NCBI GenBank assembly: GCA_944323045.1
Contig: CALUQX010000011.1
Span: 1 to 64,000, forward strand
Origin: Candidatus Gastranaerophilales bacterium
GTDB taxonomy: Bacteria; Cyanobacteriota; Vampirovibrionia; Gastranaerophilales; Gastranaerophilaceae
Length of the DNA stretch: 64,000 bases
Direction of reading: 5' to 3'
The translations under genes and the position numbers were made by a program. Below the pieces are notes generated by a model, which worked only from the letters and a program-made list of their open reading frames with translations, had not been told where the DNA came from and searched no databases. Below are positions 7,856 to 16,877 of this stretch, one piece after another. How positions within the stretch are numbered: the first letter of the stretch is position 1; the number at the start of each line of letters is the position of its first letter.

Positions 7856-9661
7856 ATGGAAAAAAACAACGAAACACTGCACACTCTGCGGCATTCCGCT
7901 TCTCACATTATGGCTCAGGCAGTACAAAAACTCTTTCCGGCAGCTAAATTGGCTATTGGTCCTGCTACCGAAAACGGCTTCTATTATGATTTTGATTTGA
8001 CAGACGGGCATGCCTTCACTGAAGACGACCTTGTTAAAATCGAAGAAGAAATGAAAAATATCGTCAAACAGAATCTCACATTTGAAAAATACATTATTCC
8101 TGATGTGGACGCTCAGATAGCAGAATTCAAAAAAGAAGGCGAAATTTACAAAGCAGAATTGTTAGAAGAACACAGAAACGACAATCCGACCCTTTATCTG
8201 ACAAAAGATAAAGACGGTAATGTTCTTTTTAACGATCTTTGTGCAGGTCCGCATATTCCTAATACAAGTTACATCAAAGGAAATGCTTTTAAACTTTTAA
8301 AAGTCGCCGGAGCTTACTGGCGCGGCAACGAAAAAAATAAAATGCTGCAGCGTATTTACGCAACAGCATACTGGAACAAAGAAGATTTGCAAGATTACTT
8401 AAACTTCCTTGCAGAAGCCGAAAAACGCGACCACAGAAAACTAGGTGCGAAACTCGATTTATTCTCAACAAGAGAAGAACTCGGCGGCGGACTTGTTCTG
8501 TGGCATCCGAATCTTGCTGTTGTACGTGAAGAAATTGAAAACTACTGGAGAACAGAACACAGAAAACGCGGTTATGTAATAGTTAACACCCCGCATATTG
8601 CAAAATCAAAACTGTGGGAAATTTCAGGTCACGCTGATCACTACAGAGAAAACATGTTCTTTATTCAGAAAGATGAAGACAGCGATGAACAATTTATCCT
8701 TAAACCGATGAATTGTCCATTCCACATTCTGATTTATCAGGCAAATAGATACTCCTATCGTTCACTGCCTTTAAGAATGGCGGAACTCGGTACAGTTTAC
8801 AGAAAAGAAAAATCCGGTGCATTATCAGGCTTAACACGTGTTCAAGGGTTCACTCAGGATGATGCTCACGTATTCTGTACTCCAGAACAGTTAGTTGATG
8901 AAATTAACGAAATTATCGACTTTGTAGCAGATACAATGGCTATATTCAACATGTCATTTGAAGTTGAACTTTCAACGCGTCCAGAAAGTTACGTTGGTGA
9001 AATTGAAAACTGGAACAGAGCAGAAGCCGGCTTAAAAGAAGCAATGGACAGACGCGGAATGAAATATGAAATTAATGAAGGCGACGGCGCATTCTACGGA
9101 CCAAAAATTGACTTCAAAGTAAAAGACGCTATAGGTAGAACATGGCAATGCGCTACAATTCAGTTAGACTTCAATCTGCCGGAACGTTTTGATATCAAAT
9201 ATCAGGACAAAGACGGTACAATGAAAACTCCTGTAATGCTTCACCGCGTAATATTCGGCTCAATGGAACGTTTCCACGGTATCTTAATTGAGCACTATGC
9301 AGGTGCATTCCCGACATGGCTTGCGCCGACACAGGTTGCAATTGTCCCTATCAGCAATGAAAAACACGTTGATTTTGCTGAAAAAGTATACAAAAAAATG
9401 CGTAATGCCGGATTAAGAGTAAAACTCGACGATCGTTCCGAAAGCATGAATTACAAAATAAGAGAAAGTCTGCAAGACAAGAAAATTCCTTATGTTGTTG
9501 TAATCGGAGACAAAGAAATTGAATCTAATTCGCTTGCAGTCCGTGCACGCGGAATAGGTCAGGTTGGCACAATACCGGTTGATGAATTCATCAAGAAACT
9601 TGAAGACGAAATTCATTCCCGCTCAGCCGACTCTTTTGCTAAGGAACCTGTAAAAGCATAA
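7856..9661 (+). CDS. thrS: Threonyl-tRNA synthetase (without TGS domain)
   Basis: ThrS charges tRNA-Thr. I place the start at the ATG at 7856, with AAAGG ten bases upstream, giving 601 residues; an in-frame ATG at 7793 would add 21 unlikely residues. The protein opens directly with the editing-domain motif RHSASHIMAQAVQ, so the N-terminal TGS domain of the E. coli type is absent. The class II motifs follow: NCPFHI, RKEKSGALSGLTRVQGFTQDDAH and HRVIFGSMERFHG, then the anticodon-binding domain. As I recall, cyanobacterial ThrRS also begins this way. The 138-base gap upstream has a G/C-rich patch (ggggatccaccccggggg) but no convincing T-box. Confidence 0.95.
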   Translation: MEKNNETLHTLRHSASHIMAQAVQKLFPAAKLAIGPATENGFYYDFDLTDGHAFTEDDLVKIEEEMKNIVKQNLTFEKYIIPDVDAQIAEFKKEGEIYKAELLEEHRNDNPTLYLTKDKDGNVLFNDLCAGPHIPNTSYIKGNAFKLLKVAGAYWRGNEKNKMLQRIYATAYWNKEDLQDYLNFLAEAEKRDHRKLGAKLDLFSTREELGGGLVLWHPNLAVVREEIENYWRTEHRKRGYVIVNTPHIAKSKLWEISGHADHYRENMFFIQKDEDSDEQFILKPMNCPFHILIYQANRYSYRSLPLRMAELGTVYRKEKSGALSGLTRVQGFTQDDAHVFCTPEQLVDEINEIIDFVADTMAIFNMSFEVELSTRPESYVGEIENWNRAEAGLKEAMDRRGMKYEINEGDGAFYGPKIDFKVKDAIGRTWQCATIQLDFNLPERFDIKYQDKDGTMKTPVMLHRVIFGSMERFHGILIEHYAGAFPTWLAPTQVAIVPISNEKHVDFAEKVYKKMRNAGLRVKLDDRSESMNYKIRESLQDKKIPYVVVIGDKEIESNSLAVRARGIGQVGTIPVDEFIKKLEDEIHSRSADSFAKEPVKA

Positions 9662-9680
9662 ATAACAACGAAATTTAATT

Positions 9681-9709
9681 AAAAGGGGCGCCCTGCGGGC
9701 GCCCCTTTT
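9681..9709 (+). terminator. Terminator after thrS
   Basis: A very stable hairpin, AAAAGGGGCGCCC-TGC-GGGCGCCCCTTTT, starts 20 bases past the thrS stop and ends in T residues. It is nearly symmetric, so it may also end transcription of the small gene on the other strand. Confidence 0.9.
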
Positions 9710-9730
9710 AATATACAGCGAGTAAGTTTT

Positions 9731-10003
9731 TTACGCTGAAATATCTATTATTGTATCTTCAGGTGCATTTAACGCTGCAGTATAAGCACTCAATACAAAT
9801 GTCGGGTCTGTATTTTTTATTTTTAGTGCTTCAAATTCATCATCAACTGGATTTTGATACAATATTTTTACATTGTCGGTATTATTGTCTGCCTCTATTT
9901 TTTTAATATTTTCAGCAGCAAGTATTTTGGTACCCAAATTCCAGCTTGATTGGATTTTTAATGCACCGTTAAATGGTGTTGAATTAATAGGATTAACTTT
10001 CAT
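9731..10003 (-). CDS. Small protein with N-terminal NPIN..PFNG motif
   Basis: This is an unrecognised 90-residue protein. The ATG at 10003 has AAGGAGA seven bases upstream; a longer frame would start nine codons earlier, inside the flavodiiron gene. The N-terminus KVNPINSTPFNGALKI resembles the starts of several unrelated proteins in the window (34850, 42990, 23957). The rest is mixed alpha/beta-like without membrane segments or cysteines apart from none visible. It lies 20 bases after fprA, so it may be the last gene of the oxygen-defence transcript. Confidence 0.7.
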   Translation of the reverse strand: MKVNPINSTPFNGALKIQSSWNLGTKILAAENIKKIEADNNTDNVKILYQNPVDDEFEALKIKNTDPTFVLSAYTAALNAPEDTIIDISA

Positions 10004-10022
10004 AAAACATCTCCTTGAATTT

Positions 10023-11207
10023 TTACACAATACCTATTGATTTATGTTTTTCATAAATTTGTTCAGCCATTACATCAAGCTTTTCCAAATCTTCTTCCGT
10101 AGGTTTGCCTTTTACCTGAAGAGGTTCTATCAAATCAAGTTTCAATGGTTTTAACAAATCTGCAATAAGTCCGAATAAATTGCCGCCCCAACCGTAAGAG
10201 CCTACGAGTGATGCGAATTTTGCTTTTGGTCTTAAAACAGCCGCAAGATATGCAACATTCACAGCCATAGGATGCGGTCCTGCCAGTACCATTGATGTAC
10301 CCATAACAATAGTTGCAGCATCGACAAGCGCCATTGCAAGGTCACCAAGATCATCATCCACAATGTCAAATTTAAACGTGTTTATACCTTTTGCTTCCAA
10401 CTTTTCTGCAAGATAGTCTATCATTTCTTTTGTGCTTTCATACATTGAAACATAAGGTAATGCCACAAGATTTTTCGGTAAATCTGATGTCCAGTCAGCA
10501 TATAAATCCAGAATATAAGCAGGATTTGTATAAACAGGTCCGTGGCTTGGCAAAATCATGTCCACATTCATATCTTTAATCATTTGTGTATATTTTTTGC
10601 ACATCATTCTGAACGGCATCATAATTTCCGCATAATAGCGTTTTGCGCTTTTCATCAGTTCATTGCTTTCAACAGCAAAAACATCGCTGAAAGTATAGTG
10701 TGCACCTAAAAAGTCACAGGTACAGATCACATTGTCTTCTTTGATATAAGTAAACATTGTATCAGGCCAGTGAACACCCGGTGCAAAAATGAATTTTAAA
10801 GTCTTATCACCGAGAGAAAGTTCTTCACCGTCAGCTATAACCTTTATTTTTTCTGCCGGAACATGCAGCATTGATTTTATATTTTCGGCAACTTTTGGAT
10901 TGGTTACAACAATTGCATTCGGATATTTTTCCAGCAATGCGGGAATTGAGCCTGAATGATCCTGTTCGCCGTGATTTGCAACAATATAATCGACTTTTCC
11001 TACCTGATTTTCAGTCAATCTTTTTATGTATTCTTTTGTTTTAGGAGGATACATTGTATCAATAATAGCTGTTTTTTCACTTCCCTTTACAAGGTATGAA
11101 TTGTAGCTTGTTCCGTGTTCAAGCGGGATAAGTTCATCAAAAATTCTTCTGTCGCAGTCATTTAAACCGCAATAATAAATTCCGTTTTTAATTTCTTGAA
11201 ATTTCAT
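10023..11207 (-). CDS. fprA: Flavodiiron protein (oxygen/NO reductase)
   Basis: This class A flavodiiron protein of 394 residues has an N-terminal metallo-beta-lactamase-like diiron domain and a C-terminal flavodoxin domain. The diiron ligands are all visible: HGEQDH, then GVHWPDT, CDFLGAH and PSHGP. The flavodoxin part has GTSMVLAG and GSYGWGGN. It reduces O2 to water (or NO to N2O), taking electrons from rubredoxin, which is encoded 1.2 kb upstream. AAGGAG precedes the start. It follows the rubrerythrin-like gene by 26 bases. Confidence 0.95.
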   Translation of the reverse strand: MKFQEIKNGIYYCGLNDCDRRIFDELIPLEHGTSYNSYLVKGSEKTAIIDTMYPPKTKEYIKRLTENQVGKVDYIVANHGEQDHSGSIPALLEKYPNAIVVTNPKVAENIKSMLHVPAEKIKVIADGEELSLGDKTLKFIFAPGVHWPDTMFTYIKEDNVICTCDFLGAHYTFSDVFAVESNELMKSAKRYYAEIMMPFRMMCKKYTQMIKDMNVDMILPSHGPVYTNPAYILDLYADWTSDLPKNLVALPYVSMYESTKEMIDYLAEKLEAKGINTFKFDIVDDDLGDLAMALVDAATIVMGTSMVLAGPHPMAVNVAYLAAVLRPKAKFASLVGSYGWGGNLFGLIADLLKPLKLDLIEPLQVKGKPTEEDLEKLDVMAEQIYEKHKSIGIV

Positions 11208-11233
11208 TATTTATCTCCTTATTACTATTTATA

Positions 11234-11767
11234 CTAATCTGGCTTTTTATAAAAGAAAACTTCTTCTTTCAAACACAGCGGGCAGTAGCGTGGCTCTTCT
11301 TTCTGCACAAATATCGCTCCGCAGGTTGAACATACCCAGTTATATGTACCGTCACTGTTGGGTTTTGCTTCATCTTTCAGTTTGCAAATAAGTTTTTTCA
11401 TCCGGTCATAGTGAATTTTTTCTATATTTTCAATATTGTAAAACAGACCGGCAATATGGTCTAATCCTTCTTTTTTAGCGGCTTTTGCAAATGCTTCATA
11501 GACATCACCTATTTCTTCAGTTTCTTTTTGTAGCGCGTTTTCAATAAAGCTTAACAATCCCTGTTTGTTTTCTGAATTCAGCCACCTGTACCAGAGCTTG
11601 GCATGTTCTTTTTCATGTTCTGCAAATCTTGTTAAAAGCCGGCTTACATCTTCCATACCTTCCTTTTTTGCGAGAAGAGCATATATATCATATTCACAGC
11701 GGCGTTTTGCTACAATTTCAAACGCACGCATCAAATTCTTTTCTGTTTGTGAACCTTTTATTCCCAA
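11234..11767 (-). CDS. Rubrerythrin-like protein lacking one diiron ligand
   Basis: It is a 177-residue rubrerythrin homologue with a four-helix ferritin-like domain and a C-terminal rubredoxin-like domain (CSTC...CPLC). Aligned with the neighbouring rubrerythrin, the second-helix EKEH, the paired glutamates in ETEE and the last-helix EKIH are kept. The first-helix glutamate (AFAGE, residue 19) is Val in AFEIV. A glutamate two residues earlier might compensate, but the helix register argues against it. Full diiron peroxidase activity is therefore doubtful. It lies after a terminator and before fprA, so it may form a separate transcript with fprA. Confidence 0.85.
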   Translation of the reverse strand: MGIKGSQTEKNLMRAFEIVAKRRCEYDIYALLAKKEGMEDVSRLLTRFAEHEKEHAKLWYRWLNSENKQGLLSFIENALQKETEEIGDVYEAFAKAAKKEGLDHIAGLFYNIENIEKIHYDRMKKLICKLKDEAKPNSDGTYNWVCSTCGAIFVQKEEPRYCPLCLKEEVFFYKKPD

Positions 11768-11811
11768 TTTTCATATCCTCATATCTATTACCATTTATAT
11801 GATAACACAAT

Positions 11812-11848
11812 AAAAAAGGCTTTGCCATTAAACACAAAGCCCTTTTTT
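11812..11848 (-). terminator. Terminator between the two rubrerythrin genes
   Basis: The stem GGCTTTG/CAAAGCC is flanked by A6 and T6. It lies 5 bases past the rubrerythrin stop and may attenuate rather than stop read-through into the second rubrerythrin gene. Confidence 0.8.
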
Positions 11849-11852
11849 ATTT

Positions 11853-12392
11853 TTAGTAATTTTTAGCTTTTATAAAGAAATAAGCTTTCGGGTGCTTACA
11901 TACAGGGCAAAGTTCCGGTGCTGATTCACCTTCAAAAGCATGCCCGCAGTTTGAACATTCCCAGACTACTTTTTCTGACTTTTCAAAAACAGTGTTGTTT
12001 TCAATATTTGCCAGCAGTTTTCTGTAGCGTTCTTCGTGGTCTTTTTCTATTTTTCCAACGAGTTCAAAAAGTGCGGCTACTTGTTCAAAGCCTTCTTCAT
12101 TTGCTTCTTTGGCAAATTTAGCATACATGTCTGTCCATTCATAATTTTCACCTTCTGCAGCATCTTTCAAATTTTCAATTGTTTGAGGAATACTGCCGCC
12201 GTGTAATAATTTGAACCAGATTTTTGCGTGCTCTTTTTCATTGTTTGCAGTTTCTTCGAAGATTTTGCTTATTTGAACATAACCGTCTTTTTTGGCTTGA
12301 GATGCGTAATAAGTATATTTATTACGCGCCTGAGATTCACCGGCAAAAGCTTCCATAAGATTTTTTTCGGTTTTCGTACCTTTTAATTCCAT
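11853..12392 (-). CDS. rbr: Rubrerythrin
   Basis: Rubrerythrin reduces hydrogen peroxide in the anaerobic cytoplasm. The 179-residue protein has the complete diiron set (AFAGE; EKEH; GENYEW; EKDH) and a C-terminal rubredoxin-type iron site, CSNC...CPVC. The start has AAAGGA nine bases upstream. It follows the rubredoxin gene by 20 bases. Confidence 0.97.
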   Translation of the reverse strand: MELKGTKTEKNLMEAFAGESQARNKYTYYASQAKKDGYVQISKIFEETANNEKEHAKIWFKLLHGGSIPQTIENLKDAAEGENYEWTDMYAKFAKEANEEGFEQVAALFELVGKIEKDHEERYRKLLANIENNTVFEKSEKVVWECSNCGHAFEGESAPELCPVCKHPKAYFFIKAKNY

Positions 12393-12412
12393 AAAAAAGT
12401 CCTTTCAAATTA

Positions 12413-12550
12413 CTATTGTTTTTCAAACATGTCTTTGCCTACATTGCAAAGCGGGCATGTGTAATCATCCGGCAAATCTTCAAATGCCACATTGTCATTT
12501 TCTTCCGGATCGTAAACATAACCGCAAATTGTGCATACATACTTGTCCAT
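12413..12550 (-). CDS. rd: Rubredoxin (45 residues)
   Basis: The reading frame encodes [17 protein letters not shown] at the N-terminus and [11 protein letters not shown] near the end: two CxxCG/CxxC pairs, the whole fold of a rubredoxin, although it is short for the family (45 against about 52-54). It carries single electrons to rubrerythrin and the flavodiiron protein. The start overlaps the PerR stop by one base (TAATG), and GGAG lies six bases upstream inside perR. It is easily missed because of its length. Confidence 0.95.
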   Translation of the reverse strand: MDKYVCTICGYVYDPEENDNVAFEDLPDDYTCPLCNVGKDMFEKQ

Positions 12551-12940
12551 TATTTTTCTCCTTTACTGTTTTTGCATTCACGACACAAGCCGTGAAATAC
12601 TATATCGTGACCTTCTATATAAAATCCTGTTTTGTTTTCTGTTTTGCTGACGATATCAGGTGCGATATCTGCTGCTACATCGAAAACTTTTTTACACTTA
12701 TCACATATAAAGTGATAGTGATTATGAGTATTATGATCGAAATGCGCCGAAGATTCAAGTCCGTCAATCTTTTTTATTATACCAGCTTCTGCAAGTTGAT
12801 TTAAATTACGGTAAAGGGTTGCCAGACTGATTTTCGGATTTTTTTCTTTCAAAATTTCATACAAATATTCTGCAGTAGGGTGCACTACATTTTCTTTTAA
12901 TGTTGTTAAAATTTGTTCCCGCTGCCTTGAATAATTCATA
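12550..12940 (-). CDS. perR: Fur-family peroxide-response repressor, PerR-like
   Basis: This is a Fur-superfamily metalloregulator of about 129 residues. The winged helix occupies the first 80 residues ([12 protein letters not shown] is the recognition helix). [12 protein letters not shown] carries the regulatory metal ligands, and the two pairs CDKC and CREC bind structural zinc. The ATG at 12940 is preferred over the upstream GTG at 12948 because AAGGTG lies six bases before it. It heads the rubredoxin-rubrerythrin transcript and is probably autoregulated through the box at 12955-12969. PerR rather than Fur is inferred from the target genes. Confidence 0.88.
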
Positions 12941-12954
12941 TTCTTCACCTTAAC

Positions 12955-12969
12955 TGATAATAATTCTCA
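12955..12969 (-). promoter_or_regulatory. Fur/PerR-type 7-1-7 operator
   Basis: The sequence TGATAATAATTCTCA is an inverted repeat of 7-1-7 form with one mismatch, one base from the Bacillus Fur consensus TGATAATNATTATCA. It sits 14 bases before the perR start, where it would cover the ribosome site or early transcript. Confidence 0.65.
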
Positions 12970-13060
12970 TTTTTCCATATTTTCATAAATTTGTCAACAA
13001 TAAATTTACATATCTTTATATATTAAGCAAATTTACTAATTTTAACGTTTTAATAAATAT

Positions 13061-13327
13061 ATGGCAGAAGGTGTGAACAATTCATTTAACAATCCTAAAT
13101 TTAATGTAGGAGTTATTGTCCCTCCGGATAAAATTCAGCGGGCTATTTTGTATTCTGACAAAAACGCAACACAGAATATAAGAACTGCGCAGCAAGATGT
13201 CTATCTTAATTCCAAAAAGATAAGTTACGAAGACAGGTTCAAAACACCGAAATCCGTCTGGTATACGCTGGGCGCCGCAGCACTCGCTATATTATTCCCT
13301 GCCGCCAGAAAACTCATTAAAAAGTAA
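13061..13327 (+). CDS. Small protein with a C-terminal membrane segment
   Basis: I do not recognise this 88-residue protein. It starts MAEGVNNSFNNPKFNVGV, again Asn-rich with an F-x-G-like spacing, and ends with a hydrophobic helix (WYTLGAAALAILFPAARKLIKK) followed by lysines, as in tail-anchored proteins. No ribosome site is evident before the ATG. Confidence 0.6.
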   Translation: MAEGVNNSFNNPKFNVGVIVPPDKIQRAILYSDKNATQNIRTAQQDVYLNSKKISYEDRFKTPKSVWYTLGAAALAILFPAARKLIKK

Positions 13328-13404
13328 CCGCCTGTACTACTTTTCAATATTTAAGATTTATAGTATTATGTTTTTAAAGGTTAATCATTAAGAGAGGGGA
13401 TAAA

Positions 13405-15993
13405 ATGAAAAAAATACTTGGTCTTTTGTTTGTATTAATAACAGGTACAATGGTCTGGGCGGCTGATTTTCAGTTGTACAAGCTTGATAACGGACAAAAT
13501 GTAATTATTGAACAGGTAAAAAGCAATCCGATTGTAACAATTGATACATGGATAAAAACAGGTTCAATCAACGAAAACGACAAAAATAACGGTGTTTCTC
13601 ATTTTTTAGAACACTTATTCTTTAAAGGCACAACAAATCATGCCCCTGGTGAATTTGATAAAATACTTGAAACTAAAGGCGCAATCACCAATGCTGCTAC
13701 AAGCAAAGACTTTACGCATTATTATATAACAATACCGTCAGAATATTTTAATCTGGCATTGGAAATGCATGCCGATATGCTGTCTAACCCGCTTATTCCC
13801 GGAAAAGAACTTGAAAAGGAACGCAAAGTTGTCATAGAAGAAATAGCAAAAGACTTGAATTCTCCATCCACTCTCTGCTATGACAATCTGGTAAGTTTAT
13901 TGTATACAAATCATCCTTACAAACGTAAGGTCATTGGTAAAAAAGAAATTATAGAAAACATAACCCGTGACGAAATACTTTCTTACTACCACGATTATTA
14001 CAACCCATCAAACATGGTCACTGTAATTGTCGGGGATGTAGAGCCTGAACAGGCACTGCAAAAAGTTAAAGAAAACTTTAATGCTGAATACAAAAAGCCG
14101 ATAAAAAATGTATTTTCTAAAGAAAATATCTTGACAGAACAAAAGAGAAAAACAGCATATTTCCCGTCAGAAACTGCATATATGTTAATCGGGTTCAGAG
14201 GAACAAAAATTGATGCTGCTGATTCTTATGCACTTGATATTCTCTCAACAATACTCGGGGAAGGACGTTCTTCAGTATTCTATCAAGACATCAAAGAACA
14301 AAAACAACTGGTAAACAGTATTTCTGCAATCAATGCCGGTTTTAAAGATGACGGAATTTTCTACATCTCTGCCAACTACAAACCCGAACAGCAAGAGCGA
14401 TTGGAAAATGCTATATTCTCCAATATAGAAAAAATTCAAAAAGACGGTGTAACTCCGGAACAGTTACAGCTTGCCAAAAACATTATTGAGCGCGATACAT
14501 ATTACAGCCGCGAAAGCATCTCAAACATCGCAAGCGAAATTGGTTATACTTTTGTCACTACTGATGGCATAAAATTCTATGAAAATTATCTAAACAATAT
14601 AAAAAAAGTTACAGCATCTGATGTAAAACGCGTGGCAAACAAATATTTAGGCAAAAACAAAAGCGCTGTATCTGTAGTTTTGCCGGCTCAATGTGAGGCT
14701 AATCAGAAAAGCAATGAGGTCGAAATAGCCGCCACGACTCCTGCAAAACTCGTAAGCGAAAATAAAACAACACAAAAATATGCGCTTTCAAACAACGCAA
14801 CAATGCTTATTACTCCAAATGAAGCTAATGATATTATTGCAATAAGCATTTATGCAAAAGGCGGTACGCTTGTTGAAAAAACTCCGGGTATCGCTCAAAT
14901 CACAAGCGGTGTTCTGCTTAAAGGCACAAAAAATTACTCCTCTCTTGAACTTGCTCAGGTTCTTGAAGACAACGGTATAAAAATTCTACCATCTGTAAAA
15001 TCCGATGCCTTTATAATCAATGTTTTGACTACAAAAAATGAATATGAAAAAACTTTGAATTTAATTAATGAAGTTTTAAATAACGCAACATTAGACGATT
15101 ACGAAATAGAAAAAGTCAAAAACAATGCAATTCAAGCCATTAAAAGAAGCAAAGATGAGCCTTTGAATATTGCTGTTGACGGCTATAAATCGTTAATATT
15201 TGAGAATTCACCATACTCTGTCTCTAATGACATACTGGAAAAATCAATTCCAACCATAACACAGGCAGATGTATCAGAATACTATAACAGTATTTTTGCG
15301 CCGGATAATATGGTAATTTCTATTAATGGAAATGTTGACAAAGAAAAAACATTAGAAACATTTTCAAAGATTCTAAAGTCTAAAAAAGCAGAAAAATTTG
15401 TATACGAAAATTATGCAAACAAAATCCCATACAATCAATCTCCAAAATCAATCTGCAAACAGATAAAGGATTTAAAAACTGACTGGATACTGCTTGGCTG
15501 GCAGACCTCAGGCGTTACAGATTTAAAAGATTACGCTGCACTTGATATTATAAACACAATACTCGGCACAGGCATGGATTCAAGGTTATTCAAAAACATG
15601 CGTGATAAAGAAGGGCTTGCTTATCAAATAGGGTCTGAATTTGCGCCGAATGTTCTGCGCGGCGCGTTCGTAACCTATATCGGCACAAATCCGGAAAATC
15701 TGGAATGTGCAAAACAAAAAATGCTGGAGGAAGTGTTCCGCTTTAAAACTGAATTTGTAGGCACAAAAGAGCTTGAAGATGCTAAAGACAAGCTTATCGG
15801 GCATTACATAATCGCTCAGGAAACAAATCTTGATAAAGCAGCAACAATCGGCTGGTTTGAAACATCAGGTCGTGGATATGAATTCAACGACAAATACAAA
15901 GAACTCATAAATAGCATAACAGAATCTGACATAATTGAAGTTGCTAACAAATACTTCAACAACAATTATGTAATGTCAGTTGTGCGCGACTAG
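13405..15993 (+). CDS. M16-family zinc metalloprotease with signal peptide
   Basis: The 862-residue protein has a signal peptide (KKILGLLFVLITGTMVWA, cleaved before ADFQ) and a full M16 architecture of two tandem halves. The inverted zinc motif HFLEH in the first half is followed about 75 residues on by EIAKDLNSP, which supplies the third ligand. The second half (from about residue 450) lacks the motif and has the usual GMDSRLFKNMRDKEGLAY segment. It should act in the periplasm on unfolded peptides. GAGAGGGG before the ATG is a strong ribosome site. Downstream engB converges two bases away with no obvious terminator. Confidence 0.92.
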   Translation: MKKILGLLFVLITGTMVWAADFQLYKLDNGQNVIIEQVKSNPIVTIDTWIKTGSINENDKNNGVSHFLEHLFFKGTTNHAPGEFDKILETKGAITNAATSKDFTHYYITIPSEYFNLALEMHADMLSNPLIPGKELEKERKVVIEEIAKDLNSPSTLCYDNLVSLLYTNHPYKRKVIGKKEIIENITRDEILSYYHDYYNPSNMVTVIVGDVEPEQALQKVKENFNAEYKKPIKNVFSKENILTEQKRKTAYFPSETAYMLIGFRGTKIDAADSYALDILSTILGEGRSSVFYQDIKEQKQLVNSISAINAGFKDDGIFYISANYKPEQQERLENAIFSNIEKIQKDGVTPEQLQLAKNIIERDTYYSRESISNIASEIGYTFVTTDGIKFYENYLNNIKKVTASDVKRVANKYLGKNKSAVSVVLPAQCEANQKSNEVEIAATTPAKLVSENKTTQKYALSNNATMLITPNEANDIIAISIYAKGGTLVEKTPGIAQITSGVLLKGTKNYSSLELAQVLEDNGIKILPSVKSDAFIINVLTTKNEYEKTLNLINEVLNNATLDDYEIEKVKNNAIQAIKRSKDEPLNIAVDGYKSLIFENSPYSVSNDILEKSIPTITQADVSEYYNSIFAPDNMVISINGNVDKEKTLETFSKILKSKKAEKFVYENYANKIPYNQSPKSICKQIKDLKTDWILLGWQTSGVTDLKDYAALDIINTILGTGMDSRLFKNMRDKEGLAYQIGSEFAPNVLRGAFVTYIGTNPENLECAKQKMLEEVFRFKTEFVGTKELEDAKDKLIGHYIIAQETNLDKAATIGWFETSGRGYEFNDKYKELINSITESDIIEVANKYFNNNYVMSVVRD

Positions 15994-15995
15994 TT

Positions 15996-16589
15996 TTAGT
16001 TTTGTGACAAATCGCATAAATTCAATAAGGCTGCGAAAACACCTTCATTATATCTGTTGTCAACAGCACTATAAGGAAGGACTTCGCCGCCGAATTCTTT
16101 CTTTATATAATTAATAACATTAAGCGTTTTAGAACGCGGCACATAATCCATTTTAGTAACAACTGTCATTACAGGCAGCTTATATGCGGCAACCCATTCT
16201 CGCATTTGATAATCGTTTTTTTGAATCTCGTGGCGCCCGTCAATTAATTGTATAAGTGATTTTATTTGTTTTCTTTCCAACAGGTATTCTTCCAGATACT
16301 TTTGCCAGCGATTCTGTGCCTCTTTTGACACTTTTGCATAGCCATACCCCGGCAAATCCGCTATCATAAATTTGTCAGAAAAATTGAAAAAGTTTATCAA
16401 GCGAGTTTTTCCGGGAGTGTTTGATGTTTTTGCAAGTTTTTTATTATTGGCAAGTCCGTTGATAAAAGAAGATTTGCCGACATTAGATCTCCCGATAAGC
16501 GGGAATTCCGGTAATATATAATTCGGACACTGAGAGAGTTTTTCAGCACTGATTAAAAATTTAGCATTCAGATATTTTAAGTTCGCCAT
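15996..16589 (-). CDS. engB: Ribosome-assembly GTPase EngB/YsxC
   Basis: This small essential GTPase for large-subunit ribosome assembly has 197 residues. G1 GRSNVGKSS, the switch TPGKT, G3 DLPGYG and G4 TKMD are all present. It is the third gene of a short minus-strand group (TPR protein, small protein, engB) with 18 bases before it. Confidence 0.95.
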   Translation of the reverse strand: MANLKYLNAKFLISAEKLSQCPNYILPEFPLIGRSNVGKSSFINGLANNKKLAKTSNTPGKTRLINFFNFSDKFMIADLPGYGYAKVSKEAQNRWQKYLEEYLLERKQIKSLIQLIDGRHEIQKNDYQMREWVAAYKLPVMTVVTKMDYVPRSKTLNVINYIKKEFGGEVLPYSAVDNRYNEGVFAALLNLCDLSQN

Positions 16590-16607
16590 ATTTTCTACTA
16601 TTCCCTG

Positions 16608-16868
16608 TTATTTTGATGAAGAAAGCGCCTTTTCACGTTGTTCTTTCAGGCGTTTTTTATACAGAACAGTCTGAAACAGGTTGTACATTTTTTCGCTGTT
16701 TACAACGGTAATTTGCGCTTTTTTGTTAACCATTTCAACAGTAACAGAAGGTTTTCTGGCAAAAATGTTTGACTGAATATTCACAAGTTGGAATAAACCC
16801 TCGGTTAATATACTCAAGGGTTCTTTCCAAAAATCTTCAAAAGATTTGCGAATATCAAATTTTTTCAT
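16608..16868 (-). CDS. Unknown 86-residue protein
   Basis: I do not recognise it. It is basic at the end (KKRLKEQREKALSSSK) and probably helical, without membrane segments. It starts nine bases after the TPR gene stop and lacks its own ribosome site, which fits translational coupling. Position between the TPR gene and engB is the only context. Confidence 0.6.
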   Translation of the reverse strand: MKKFDIRKSFEDFWKEPLSILTEGLFQLVNIQSNIFARKPSVTVEMVNKKAQITVVNSEKMYNLFQTVLYKKRLKEQREKALSSSK

Positions 16869-16877
16869 GTCTGCTAT

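Noticed and set aside
12457-12804. Plus-strand frame opposite perR and rubredoxin
   Set aside because: It is antisense to two well-supported genes and has no family resemblance.
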